Shown: in pieces, positions 25,776 through 33,780 of the stretch
Position numbering within the stretch: position 1 is the first letter of the stretch
Layout: every line of letters starts with the position of its first letter
Source: Collinsella sp.
Lineage (GTDB): Bacteria; Actinomycetota; Coriobacteriia; Coriobacteriales; Coriobacteriaceae
Reading direction: 5' to 3'
Assembly: GCA_019414045.1 (NCBI GenBank)
Contig: DXMW01000001.1
Span: 1 to 64,000 of the forward strand
Length of the DNA stretch: 64,000 nt
Notes under the pieces: generated by a model
Database searches by the model: none
What the model was told of the DNA's origin: nothing
What the model saw: the letters and a program-made list of their open reading frames with translations, nothing else
Program-made: the position numbers and the translations under genes

Positions 25776-26828
25776 ATGAATCCCAGGACTAAATCTCAGG
25801 ACATTCGCGACTTGAGCCAAAACGATATTCGCGACCTTGTGGCCGAACTTGGCCAGCCCACCTTCCGCGCGAAGCAGCTCATCGAATGGGTCTTCGAGAA
25901 GAACGTTTGTTCGTTTGACGATATGACCAACCTTCCCAAGGCTTTCCGCGAGCAGCTTAAAGAGGCTTTTACCTTTGACACGCCGACTGAACTAACCAAG
26001 CAGGTTTCCAAAGATGGCTCTCGCAAGTATCTGCTCGAGTACCACGACGGCGTTTCCGTCGAGACTGTCGGTATGCCCCGTCGTAACAAGCTTTCCGTCT
26101 GCGTTTCCACCCAGGCTGGCTGTGGCATGGGCTGCGCCTTTTGCGCTACCGGTCTCAACGGCCTCAAGCGCTCTCTGACCGCTCAAGAGATCGTCGACCA
26201 GGTACTTCATGTATCCAACGACTTTGGCGAGCGTGCCACGAGCGTCGTCTTCATGGGCCAGGGCGAGCCGTTTGCCAACTACGACGAGGTTCTCAAGGCG
26301 CTGCGAATCCTCAACGACCCCGATGGCATCGGTATCGGCGCTCGTCACCTCACCGTCTCTACCAGCGGCGTTATTCCCGGTATTCGCAAATTTGCCGATA
26401 TCCCCGAGCAGTTCACGCTTGCCGTTTCCCTGCATTCCGCCATCCAGTCGACGCGCAACAAGCTCATGCCCGGTGTTAAGAAGTACACACTGCTTCGCCT
26501 TCACGAGGCGCTTCAGCTCTACACCGAGAAGACTGGCCGCCGCCCGACCTATGAGTATGCCATGATCGAAGGCGTCAACGATACGAATCCCGAGATGCAG
26601 GCGCTCTGCGACTTCTGCGAGGGAACGCTGTGCCACGTTAACCTTATTCAGCTTAACGACATTGAGGGTAGCCCGCTCAAGCCGTCGCCGATTCATAAGG
26701 TTGAGGATCTTCAGCGTCGTCTTGAGTCCCGTGGCATCGAGACCACGATTCGTAACTCCCGTGGTAACGATATTGACGCCGCCTGCGGACAGCTGAAGCA
26801 GCGCTTCAAAGTTCAGAAGAACGCATAG
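25776..26828 (+). CDS. rlmN: 23S rRNA A2503 / tRNA A37 C2-methyltransferase
   Basis: This radical SAM enzyme methylates adenosine at C2. The 4Fe-4S motif C-x3-C-x2-C is present in AGCGMGCAFC. The GEP loop reads MGQGEP, and the C-terminal catalytic cysteine lies in DIDAACGQLK. The other catalytic Cys, which forms the intermediate, is not replaced by any obvious change. The length of 350 residues is typical. The 26847-26862 sequence just after the stop is parS-like. Overall the call is secure. Confidence 0.95.
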   Translation: MNPRTKSQDIRDLSQNDIRDLVAELGQPTFRAKQLIEWVFEKNVCSFDDMTNLPKAFREQLKEAFTFDTPTELTKQVSKDGSRKYLLEYHDGVSVETVGMPRRNKLSVCVSTQAGCGMGCAFCATGLNGLKRSLTAQEIVDQVLHVSNDFGERATSVVFMGQGEPFANYDEVLKALRILNDPDGIGIGARHLTVSTSGVIPGIRKFADIPEQFTLAVSLHSAIQSTRNKLMPGVKKYTLLRLHEALQLYTEKTGRRPTYEYAMIEGVNDTNPEMQALCDFCEGTLCHVNLIQLNDIEGSPLKPSPIHKVEDLQRRLESRGIETTIRNSRGNDIDAACGQLKQRFKVQKNA

Positions 26829-26846
26829 GGGAGTCGCACCCCAAAA

Positions 26847-26862
26847 CGTTTCATGTGAAACA
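26847..26862. promoter_or_regulatory. parS-like site (near-consensus)
   Basis: CGTTTCATGTGAAACA differs from the perfect parS palindromes at 29010-29103 by two bases. It lies between rlmN and its terminator. Confidence 0.5.
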
Positions 26863-26865
26863 TTG

Positions 26866-26902
26866 AACGGCCACGGTTGCAGGATATGCAACCGTGGCCG
26901 TT
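26866..26902 (+). terminator. Terminator after rlmN
   Basis: A perfect 16-pair stem with a five-base loop is followed by TTTCATTT on the plus strand. Confidence 0.75.
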
Positions 26903-26963
26903 TCATTTATTGAGCTTAATTTTGAATCAGCTGCTACCTGTCCCATTTTTTACGGTCAAAATA

Positions 26964-26999
26964 AGGGCTCCTTGCCTCGTGAATTAGACAAGGACCCCT
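26964..26999 (-). terminator. Terminator of the parAB operon
   Basis: On the minus strand an eleven-base stem with one mismatch (starting AGGGG and ending CCCT) is followed by TATTTT. It lies beyond the small YtxH-like gene. Confidence 0.65.
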
Positions 27000-27019
27000 C
27001 ATAATATGCTAAGTAATTG

Positions 27020-27031
27020 TTAGGTACCTAA
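27020..27031. repeat. Palindrome TTAGGTACCTAA, copy 1
   Basis: This is a perfect 12-base palindrome at the 3' end of the gene following parB. An identical copy lies at 30524-30535 between jag and yidC. Confidence 0.6.
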
Positions 27032-27282
27032 TAACCTACATTTTCCCATTGGTTGCTAACCCAACCTTGATTAATCTTGGGATTCTTCGTTACCTGAGCG
27101 GTGCGCATGGCAACATCTTCTGTCATAACATCCATTTTCTTCTTGGATGTATCGACAATATCTTGCGCACTACGAAGCAAACGACCTCGAAGTTCATCGT
27201 CTGTCGCGATCTTATAGCCAGCAAAGGCACCAGCAGCGACAGTCGTCGCCAATGCAATCACAGTAAAAATCCTATTCCTCAT
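27028..27282 (-). CDS. Small YtxH-like membrane protein
   Basis: The 84-residue protein has one N-terminal hydrophobic helix (residues about 5-24, ending AGYKIATDDELRGRL). An amphipathic Lys/Asp-rich region follows, as in YtxH/general-stress membrane proteins. The ATG at 27282 has an excellent AAGGAGG and overlaps the end of parB by 11 bases. It is therefore the third cistron of the parAB operon. The function is unknown; the position suggests a role near the membrane during segregation, but that is only a guess. Confidence 0.7.
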   Translation of the reverse strand: MRNRIFTVIALATTVAAGAFAGYKIATDDELRGRLLRSAQDIVDTSKKKMDVMTEDVAMRTAQVTKNPKINQGWVSNQWENVGY

Positions 27283-28177
27283 CTTGGCCTCCTTGATCAA
27301 ACTGAATCATTTCGCCAAGAATACGAGAGAGCTCTTCCTCGTCTTTAAACTCAATCTCAATCTTATTCTTTCCACGCGAGCTCTTCACACGCACGTTGGT
27401 ATTAAAAACCTGACGAAGCACGCGGGCAGCCTTTTTAAAAGACTGAGGCGTTGCAGGCCTCGGAGTCTTATGTGTCTCTCCGGCAGAAAACAACGGAGCA
27501 AGATTTTCTGTCGCTCTTACGGAAAGGCCCTCTGCAACAACCTTCTCAGCAAGTCGAATTCGAGCATCCTCATAGGGAACTGCAAGAATCGCACGTGCAT
27601 GACCAGCAGTAAGTTTGCCCTCAAAAATCATCTGCTGAACAACTTCGGGAAGATCAAGAAGGCGCAGCGAGTTTGTAATTGCAGAGCGCGACTTGCTTAC
27701 AGCCTTCGACAATGCTTCCTGGGTCATACCGCTGGCATCGATAAGCTGGCGGTAGCCCTTAGCCTCTTCGACAGGATTTAGATCAGAACGCTGAAGGTTT
27801 TCGATAAGAGCAAGAGCTAGCATCTCTTCATCATTAACATCCTTAATGATGACTGGCAGTTCCTCAAGACCAGCAAGTTTTGACGCCTGGTAACGACGTT
27901 CACCAGCGATGATCTCATAGCCATTTCCATGCTTGCGAACCAAAAGCGGCTGCAAAACGCCATGTTCTTGAATTGACTCGCTCAACTCGCGAAGTTCAGT
28001 TTCGTTAAAGTGAATTCGGGGCTGATTTGGGTTGGGAACGATATCCTCAATAGGTAATTTTGTTTCAGACGCAGCATTCGAAGCCGATGCAGCCGAACCA
28101 CCAGTCTCATACTCGGCCTCTGAGACCAAAGCATTGAGTCCACGTCCTAATCCGCCACGTTTCTTTACACTAGGCAC
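27272..28177 (-). CDS. parB: Chromosome partitioning protein ParB
   Basis: ParB is a CTP-dependent DNA clamp that loads at parS and spreads. The N-terminal GLGRGLNALVSE start is typical, as is the CTP-binding GERRYQASKLAGL motif (about residue 95). The HTH follows in SQEALSKAVSKSRSAITNSLRLL-like order, and a C-terminal dimerisation region ends the protein. The length of 301 residues is typical. It overlaps parA by eight bases. Three consensus parS sites stand 30-130 bases upstream of parA. Confidence 0.95.
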   Translation of the reverse strand: MPSVKKRGGLGRGLNALVSEAEYETGGSAASASNAASETKLPIEDIVPNPNQPRIHFNETELRELSESIQEHGVLQPLLVRKHGNGYEIIAGERRYQASKLAGLEELPVIIKDVNDEEMLALALIENLQRSDLNPVEEAKGYRQLIDASGMTQEALSKAVSKSRSAITNSLRLLDLPEVVQQMIFEGKLTAGHARAILAVPYEDARIRLAEKVVAEGLSVRATENLAPLFSAGETHKTPRPATPQSFKKAARVLRQVFNTNVRVKSSRGKNKIEIEFKDEEELSRILGEMIQFDQGGQDEE

Positions 28178-28970
28178 GCTTGATCACCTCTTTTGCAAGG
28201 TTCATATACGCTTTTGCACCCTTATTTTGAGGTGCATAGGTAATTACCGGTTCTCCAAAAGACGGAGCTTCGGAGATTTTAACCGTACGGGGGATCAGCG
28301 TCTTAAACGCCTTATCACCAAAGTACGATTGAACCTCCTCAACAACCTGATTCGATAGAGAAGTACGCGAGTCATACATGGTCATAAGCACACCATAGGT
28401 GTCTAAGCCCTTGTTCAGACGTGATTTGACCATCTTCATTGACTCAAGCAGCTTCGTAACGCCTTCAAGTGCATAATACTCGCATTGGATCGGAATCAAA
28501 ACGCTGTCTGCTGCGGTCAAGGCGTTGATAGTAAGCAGGCCGAGCGAAGGGGGACAGTCAATGAAAATAAAATCGAACTCGTCCTGAATCGGCTCAAGCA
28601 AATCTTTGAGACGGGTTTCACGAGCAATTGCGCTTACGAGTTCAATTTCTGCGCCTGCAAGCTGAATTGTAGCCGGAATTACGAATACCTTTTTGCAATT
28701 TGTATCAAGAACAAGCGATTCTGCCGGCACATCATTCAACAATGCATCATAGATGCAGTGATCAAGGTCTTCTTTTTCAATTCCAAATCCGCTAGTGCTG
28801 TTTCCTTGCGGATCAAAATCGACAATCAGCGTCTTACGACCCTGCTCACCCAGTGCTGCTGCAAGGTTTACAGCCGTCGTTGACTTACCGACGCCACCTT
28901 TTTGATTGATGATTGCAATGATACGCGTGTCTTTTGCACTCTTAGAACGCTTAACGTCGCGAAATCCCAC
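28170..28970 (-). CDS. parA: Chromosome partitioning ATPase ParA (Soj)
   Basis: This deviant Walker ATPase drives origin segregation. The deviant Walker A KGGVGKST is followed by the switch region DFDPQGNSTSG and Walker B FIFIDCPPSLGLL. The length of 266 residues matches Soj. It starts with GTG at 28970 behind AGGAGGG. It is the first gene of parA-parB-small gene. Confidence 0.96.
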   Translation of the reverse strand: MGFRDVKRSKSAKDTRIIAIINQKGGVGKSTTAVNLAAALGEQGRKTLIVDFDPQGNSTSGFGIEKEDLDHCIYDALLNDVPAESLVLDTNCKKVFVIPATIQLAGAEIELVSAIARETRLKDLLEPIQDEFDFIFIDCPPSLGLLTINALTAADSVLIPIQCEYYALEGVTKLLESMKMVKSRLNKGLDTYGVLMTMYDSRTSLSNQVVEEVQSYFGDKAFKTLIPRTVKISEAPSFGEPVITYAPQNKGAKAYMNLAKEVIKRA

Positions 28971-29009
28971 GGTCCCTCCTGGTGTGTATTAAAGCTGTCA
29001 AACGGAGGA

Positions 29010-29025
29010 TGTTTCACGTGAAACA
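29010..29025. promoter_or_regulatory. parS centromere site 1
   Basis: TGTTTCACGTGAAACA is a perfect 16-base palindrome identical to the bacterial parS consensus. It lies just upstream of parA. Confidence 0.95.
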
Positions 29026-29048
29026 TTCCGATTCGATATCAACCGCCA

Positions 29049-29064
29049 TGTTTCACGTGAAACA
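29049..29064. promoter_or_regulatory. parS centromere site 2
   Basis: This is a second identical copy, 39 bases from the first. The regular spacing (39 and 39 bases) among the three copies is notable. Confidence 0.95.
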
Positions 29065-29087
29065 CCGCAAGTTGTTAGTATCCATTA

Positions 29088-29103
29088 TGTTTCACGTGAA
29101 ACA
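29088..29103. promoter_or_regulatory. parS centromere site 3
   Basis: This is a third identical copy, ending just before the rsmG stop codon. Confidence 0.95.
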
Positions 29104-29104
29104 T

Positions 29105-29842
29105 CTAGGCAAGCGGATTCTTCTTTGCCATGCCATTTGCACGAGGCAATGAGACGGATGCTGGATGACTCTTCTTAAGAACAATGAACTCCCTGTGGCC
29201 CAGGCCCTCAGGCAAATCGATAGCGTCATTCAGAAGCAAAGTGAAGCCGCAAATCTTTGCAGCTGACATGCCAGAAGCAAGCTCCTCATCCGAAGGATTG
29301 CCCTTGGTGATAACAAATAGCCCTCCATCCTTGAGGTACGGAGCCGCATACTCAACAAGAATCGGTAGAGGGGCCAGTGCACGGGCGGTTACAACAGAGA
29401 ACTGCTTCTTATGGCTTCGAGCATATTCTTCAAGACGATCATGAACCGCATGAGCATGTTTCAATCCAAGAGTATGGACAAAGGAATTAACAGCATCAAC
29501 CTTCTTGCCAACAGAGTCAATATAAGTAGCTTTACGATGCGTGGTTATGGTTAATGTAATACCAGGGAAGCCCGCACCTGTTCCCATATCGAGCAAAGCT
29601 CCCTCAGGAGCCTTATTGATATAGGGGAGCAAAACAAGTGAGTCGAGGATATGAAGTACTACAGCATCTTCTACGTTAAGAATACGGGTGAGATTGGTTG
29701 TCTTATTTGTTTCAAGAACCAAATCCAAATGCTGGATACATTTCCTCAGCTCAACATCAGTTACGCTCAAGGAATACTCTTTGCAATAGGAAGTTAGACG
29801 ACTCAACATCTCGTCAGCCTGCTGATCAGTAAGTACTAACAA
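29105..29842 (-). CDS. rsmG: 16S rRNA G527 N7-methyltransferase
   Basis: This Rossmann-fold SAM-dependent enzyme has the family pattern NLTRI, then LDMGTGAGFPGI for SAM binding, and later VVTARALAPL. The longest frame starts at 29890, but that TTG lies in the T-run of the jag terminator. The TTG at 29842 has AAAGGAG six bases upstream and gives 245 residues, close to the usual size. The gene sits in the conserved origin order between jag and parA. Confidence 0.92.
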   Translation of the reverse strand: MLVLTDQQADEMLSRLTSYCKEYSLSVTDVELRKCIQHLDLVLETNKTTNLTRILNVEDAVVLHILDSLVLLPYINKAPEGALLDMGTGAGFPGITLTITTHRKATYIDSVGKKVDAVNSFVHTLGLKHAHAVHDRLEEYARSHKKQFSVVTARALAPLPILVEYAAPYLKDGGLFVITKGNPSDEELASGMSAAKICGFTLLLNDAIDLPEGLGHREFIVLKKSHPASVSLPRANGMAKKNPLA

Positions 29843-29888
29843 CGAAAGCTCCTTTCTGACAAAAATCAGTGTATCGAGAACTTTTGAC

Positions 29889-29918
29889 AAAAAAAGGGGA
29901 CGTGGAAACCACGTCCCC
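29889..29918 (-). terminator. Terminator of the rpmH-jag operon
   Basis: A perfect ten-pair stem GGGGACGTGG/CCACGTCCCC with a three-base loop is followed on the minus strand by seven T residues. It lies between jag and rsmG. Confidence 0.9.
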
Positions 29919-29938
29919 CTAGCATAAGCTCGAGTAGA

Positions 29939-30508
29939 TTATCGAGCAACAATCACCACATGGCGATCAGGGTCAGAACCCTCAGAATGAGTATCGACTG
30001 CATCGTTGCCACGAAGTGCAATGTGAACCAGTCGGCGCTCGTAGGCATTCATGGGCGGAAGCGAAACACTCTTATGAGTGCGGATGGCACGCTCGGCAGC
30101 AGACTGAGCCATGGAGGCGACCTTATCCTGACGGCGACTCTTGTATCCCTCGACGTCCACTACAACCGGATACCTAAAGCCAAGCTTGCGGCTCACCAGC
30201 AAAGAGAACATAACCTGAAGAGCATCAAGAGTGCGACCATGACGGCCAATGAGAACAGCAAGGTCGGGAGCCGTTACATCCAAAATCAGCTCACCCTCGT
30301 CGCCCTCATACTCATCGATAGGAGAGTTGGCGGCATCGAAGTGCGAAAGGATGGAACGCAGGATGGAAATCGCAATATCGGCAATGGTGTCGAGCTCCTC
30401 ATCGGTCAGCTCTTCACCAGCCTTGTAGCGCTGTGCAATCTCGGGATAATCGCCCGCGACCTGCGGGGCAACCTCCTCAAGCATATCCTCGATGATCTCT
30501 TCAGACAT
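29939..30508 (-). CDS. jag: Jag/KhpB RNA-binding protein (KH-R3H)
   Basis: This SpoIIIJ-associated protein has a KH domain (LAVLIGRHGRTLDALQ, about residue 90) and an R3H domain (residues about 140-185). The R3H domain carries the conserved PPMNAYERRLVHIAL and HSEGSDPDRHVVI motifs. The N-terminal 60 residues are acidic. It binds RNA and in other species affects cell division and envelope growth. The ATG at 30508 follows a GGAG. It lies downstream of yidC in the classical order. Confidence 0.93.
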   Translation of the reverse strand: MSEEIIEDMLEEVAPQVAGDYPEIAQRYKAGEELTDEELDTIADIAISILRSILSHFDAANSPIDEYEGDEGELILDVTAPDLAVLIGRHGRTLDALQVMFSLLVSRKLGFRYPVVVDVEGYKSRRQDKVASMAQSAAERAIRTHKSVSLPPMNAYERRLVHIALRGNDAVDTHSEGSDPDRHVVIVAR

Positions 30509-30523
30509 AACGTACTCCAAAAG

Positions 30524-30535
30524 TTAGGTACCTAA
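30524..30535. repeat. Palindrome TTAGGTACCTAA, copy 2
   Basis: This palindrome is identical to 27020-27031 and lies in the yidC-jag gap. Confidence 0.6.
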
Positions 30536-30552
30536 ATAAGATTGATATCCCA

Positions 30553-31323
30553 CTACTTCTTCTTGTGCGGGCGCGGCTTCTTCTCGCGACGAGTGACCTC
30601 AACCTGCAGCGGAGCGTTCTTAAGACGCTCCTCCTCATCGGCCTTCGCCTTGTCGATGACCTTCTGCGTCACAAAAATCTGCTGGATAACCTGCCAAGCA
30701 GACGAGACGTCGTAGTACAGCAGAACACCAACGGGAAGGCTCCAGCCCATCCAAAGCATCATGACCGTCATGACAACGGCCATCATACGCATGCTCTGAG
30801 CCTGCTGGCCGGTCTGGTTGCGCGACATATAGAGCTGCGGAATCAGGGTCAGGACGGCAAACAGGATCAGGCAAACCAGCGCAGGCAGTGCAACCATAAA
30901 GCCATCGGCAAAGGAAGCGCTCGGCGTGGTGGTCAGGTCGGGCAGGATGTTGAAGAACGAGAACGTGCCGTCGTTAAAGTACTGCGGCAGGTTGCGCAGC
31001 AATGTAAACAGGGCGAACAGGATAGGCATCTGAATCAGCAGCGGCAGACAGCCAGCCATGGGGTTGAACTTGTTCTCGCTGTAGAACTTCTGCATCTCCT
31101 CGGCCTGACGCTGGGGATCGTCGGCATAGCGCTCCTGGATCTCGAGCATCTTGGGCTGCAGCACCTGCATGCGAGCCGTCGACTTGGTCGACTTGAGCAT
31201 AAGCGGCGTCAGCAGCAGACGGATGATGACCACCAGGATGATGATGGACAGGCCCCAGTCGACCGCAAAGGTCTGGATGAGCTTGAGCAGCTCGAAAAGG
31301 ATGTTAACGATCCAATCCCACAT
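30553..31323 (-). CDS. yidC: Membrane protein insertase YidC
   Basis: The protein inserts other membrane proteins alone or with SecYEG. Five hydrophobic segments are visible. The key intramembrane arginine lies in VVIIRLLLTPL, and the cytoplasmic coiled region LQPKMLEIQERYADDPQRQ is present. The C-terminal tail is Lys/Arg-rich (KKPRPHKKK), which suits ribosome contact. The protein lacks an obvious lipobox signal. The length of 256 residues fits the short Gram-positive type. Confidence 0.94.
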   Translation of the reverse strand: MWDWIVNILFELLKLIQTFAVDWGLSIIILVVIIRLLLTPLMLKSTKSTARMQVLQPKMLEIQERYADDPQRQAEEMQKFYSENKFNPMAGCLPLLIQMPILFALFTLLRNLPQYFNDGTFSFFNILPDLTTTPSASFADGFMVALPALVCLILFAVLTLIPQLYMSRNQTGQQAQSMRMMAVVMTVMMLWMGWSLPVGVLLYYDVSSAWQVIQQIFVTQKVIDKAKADEEERLKNAPLQVEVTRREKKPRPHKKK

Positions 31324-31352
31324 GTAAGTTTTCCTCCGATAGCGAGTGCCCG

Positions 31353-31577
31353 CTAGGGCACAGGGTCATAACCGCCGACGTGCAGGGGATTGCAGCGAGC
31401 GATGCGCCTCACGGCAAGCCAGCAGCCTCTCAAAACACCGTGCTTCTCAATCGCCTGGATGGCGTATTGCGAGCACGTTGGGTAATAAATGCAGGCGTCA
31501 GGCAATAAGGGCGAAATAACCTGTTGATATATGCGAATAGGAGCGATGGCAACACGTCGCAAAACGTGATTGCTCAT
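31353..31577 (-). CDS. yidD: YidD membrane insertion efficiency factor
   Basis: The 74-residue protein has the family core YQQVISPLLPDACIYYPTCSQYAIQAIEKHG and the ending RCNPLHVGGYDPVP. It helps insertion of membrane proteins with YidC. Its start overlaps the rnpA stop by four bases. Confidence 0.95.
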   Translation of the reverse strand: MSNHVLRRVAIAPIRIYQQVISPLLPDACIYYPTCSQYAIQAIEKHGVLRGCWLAVRRIARCNPLHVGGYDPVP

Positions 31578-31912
31578 CGCTCCTCCCCGGCAACGCCGGC
31601 GCGCTTCATAAGCGAACGCAACGCCTTGTCCATCTCCTGCGGCGAGGAAACCCTCGTCTTGGGAGTTGCAAACAAGATGATGTCATAACCCGCAACGGGA
31701 AATCCGCAGCTGCGGGCGGCCTCGCGCATCACACGCTTAGATCGGTTGCGCACGACGGCACAACCGAGTCGCTTAGCACCAACGAAGGCGACCCTTCCGG
31801 AGTCGCCTTCGCCAACCGATTCACATATGGTCATTCGAATCAGAGGGTGATTGAAACGACGCCCCTGACTGAACACATGCTCGAAATCTTGCCGAGACTT
31901 AATAGTCTTCAT
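31574..31912 (-). CDS. rnpA: Ribonuclease P protein component
   Basis: The protein supports the RNase P RNA in maturing tRNA 5' ends. The RNR signature is intact in KRLGCAVVRNRSKRVMREAAR, and the N-terminal FEHVFSQGRRF is typical. The length of 112 residues is normal. It lies 20 bases downstream of rpmH. Confidence 0.95.
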   Translation of the reverse strand: MKTIKSRQDFEHVFSQGRRFNHPLIRMTICESVGEGDSGRVAFVGAKRLGCAVVRNRSKRVMREAARSCGFPVAGYDIILFATPKTRVSSPQEMDKALRSLMKRAGVAGEER

Positions 31913-31932
31913 GCGAGATGTGTGTATCGCTG

Positions 31933-32067
31933 CTAGACAGTGAGACGCTTGCGGCCCTTGGCGCGACGACGGGCGAGCACGGCACGACCACCCTTAGTGG
32001 CCATACGGGCACGGAAGCCATGGGTCTTGGCACGCTTACGCTTATTAGGCTGATACGTACGCTTCAT
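31933..32067 (-). CDS. rpmH: 50S ribosomal protein L34
   Basis: The 44-residue, highly basic protein begins MKRTYQPNKRKRAKTHGFR and ends RRAKGRKRLTV. It is complete. The ATG at 32067 follows AGGAGG. It is the first gene of the minus-strand operon leaving the origin. Confidence 0.97.
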   Translation of the reverse strand: MKRTYQPNKRKRAKTHGFRARMATKGGRAVLARRRAKGRKRLTV

Positions 32068-32412
32068 CTTAAGTTCCTCCTGCTGCATTTCGAGTGTCCG
32101 CGGGGACGCGGACGCAGATATAGACACGTGAGCTTGAAGATTGTAGGGAAATCAATGTTCAAATGTCAAGAAATCAAAGGTAAAAGGTTGCGCAGTTCAC
32201 ACGGTTCCCCCATAAGCACAACCGAAATTTGCGCCTCATGGCAACCTTTCACGATATTTCATCGGGTTTTCAACAGGTCATGTTGGCAATGTTGAGAACT
32301 TTTCACCCGTTTTCCAAAGTTTTCAACAAGTTTTGAAAAGTTGTCGAAAGATGAGAAACGTTGCACGGTGAGCTACTATTTGTTCGAAACCTTTTGAAAG
32401 ATTGCGAGCGGC
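32068..32412. other. Origin region, left subregion (DnaA-box-like cluster)
   Basis: This intergenic stretch separates divergent rpmH and the GHKL gene. It carries TTTTCAACA at 32267-32275 and 32320-32328, the related TGTTGAGAA at 32290-32298, TTTTGAAAA at 32331-32339 and TTGTCGAAA at 32341-32349. These differ from the classical TTATCCACA box mainly at position six. The strand switch of flanking genes and the neighbourhood support an origin function; it must also contain the promoters of both flanking genes. Confidence 0.7.
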
Positions 32413-33765
32413 ATGTCTGACGACTTTTACACCATGGTCGATTCCGGAGACCCGGCACCCGACAACGAGCACATCACCGGCGTGCGCGAAGAGCGTGCGG
32501 AAGGCGAGCAGACGACCACGCAGGCGCCAAAAGCCATGTACGCCGCGCGCATCGCCGTCTATGACGACATGCTGTCGACACCGCGGGTGATCGTCATTGA
32601 TCCGCAAGATGTCCGCACGTATTTGGAAGAGACGACCAACACCGTCTACCAGTGCATGAAAGAACAAGGTGGCCATATCTCGCTCATGGTCATCCGCGAG
32701 ATTGTCGAAAACTTTATCCACGCACACTTTGCCGAGCCCATCATCTCGATTCTGGACGGCGGAGACACCATCCGCTTTGCTGACCAAGGACCCGGCATCG
32801 ACGACAAGGAACGTGCTTTCGACTTTGGCGTTACCAGCGCAAACAGCAAGATGAAGCGCTATATCCGTGGAACCGGAGCAGGGTTTCCCATGGTGCAGGA
32901 GTATTTGGAAAACGCCGGCGGTGCCGTATCCATCGAGGACAACATGGGCAACGGCACCGTGGTTACGGTAAGCCTGAACCCTAAACGCGTGCAGGAAATC
33001 GAGCGTGCCGGCGGACGCGGCGCTGCCGTGCGGCCCGAGACGGAGCAGCCCACATATCCCCTGCCGGGAGCTTTTGCGCAGCAGCCCGTGGCAACGCAGC
33101 AGATGCAGCCCCCCGTGGGACAGATGCAGCAGCCCGGAATGCTTCCCACACAAGAACCCCAGGCGGCATCTATGTCGATGCCGCCAAACATGCCAGAGGC
33201 CATGCCGCTGGCTGATCAGGATGCAGCAGCAATGCAGCAGGCGACGGGGGCGCCGGGTGGCCAGCAAATGGGCTATCAGCCGTACCAACAGGGATATCCA
33301 TATCAGCAGATGCCGCCACTGGGGTATGGCCAGCAGTTCCCGCAGCAGTACCAGCAGGGATATCAGCAGCCGTACCAGCAGATGCCGCAGCAGCAGTACA
33401 ACCCCTGGGCCCAGCAGACGCCTCCGCAGCCTTACCAACAGTGGCCTCAAAGTTTTCAACAGCAAATGCCGCCGACGCAGAGTTCTCAACAACCAGCAGC
33501 TCAAATGATGTATCCTAATGCAGTAAATCAGTATGCACAGCCACAACCGGACGTGTTCGTAAGCGATCGCGGCAACGCCGCGCTGGGCTATCTGGCGCAA
33601 AATCAAGCGTGCGGCGCAACCGATCTTGCGAGGGCGTTTGGAAACTCGGCCCCCACTTGGTCACGCACGCTCAATGACTTGGCGCAGGCCGGCTTGGTCA
33701 TCAAGCATGGCCAGAAATACCATCTGACCGAACTCGGCGCCGCTCGCGTGCGAGCTCAGAGCTAA
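32413..33765 (+). CDS. GHKL ATPase with Q/P-rich linker and winged-helix domain, next to dnaA
   Basis: Residues about 85-190 form a histidine-kinase-like ATP-binding domain: N-box IVENFIHAH with Asn100, G1 box ADQGPGI with Asp124, and G2 box GTGAGF at 153-158. No HisKA dimerisation helix or phospho-acceptor histidine precedes it. Residues about 205-380 are rich in Gln, Pro, Met and Tyr and probably disordered. Residues about 385-450 form a winged helix (ATDLARAFGNSAPTWSRTLNDL). It lies 15 bases before dnaA, probably in one transcript. Function is unknown; an ATP-switched DNA-binding regulator is plausible. A TTTTCAACA box lies inside the gene at 33453-33461. Confidence 0.85.
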   Translation: MSDDFYTMVDSGDPAPDNEHITGVREERAEGEQTTTQAPKAMYAARIAVYDDMLSTPRVIVIDPQDVRTYLEETTNTVYQCMKEQGGHISLMVIREIVENFIHAHFAEPIISILDGGDTIRFADQGPGIDDKERAFDFGVTSANSKMKRYIRGTGAGFPMVQEYLENAGGAVSIEDNMGNGTVVTVSLNPKRVQEIERAGGRGAAVRPETEQPTYPLPGAFAQQPVATQQMQPPVGQMQQPGMLPTQEPQAASMSMPPNMPEAMPLADQDAAAMQQATGAPGGQQMGYQPYQQGYPYQQMPPLGYGQQFPQQYQQGYQQPYQQMPQQQYNPWAQQTPPQPYQQWPQSFQQQMPPTQSSQQPAAQMMYPNAVNQYAQPQPDVFVSDRGNAALGYLAQNQACGATDLARAFGNSAPTWSRTLNDLAQAGLVIKHGQKYHLTELGAARVRAQS

Positions 33766-33780
33766 AGAACGGGAGAGACA

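Noticed and set aside
29843..29890. N-terminal extension of rsmG
   Set aside because: The extended TTG start lies in the T-run of a strong terminator and has no ribosome binding site.
33250..33500. Repeat-like CAG-rich tract
   Set aside because: It encodes the Gln/Pro/Tyr linker of the GHKL protein in frame and is not a separate DNA repeat.
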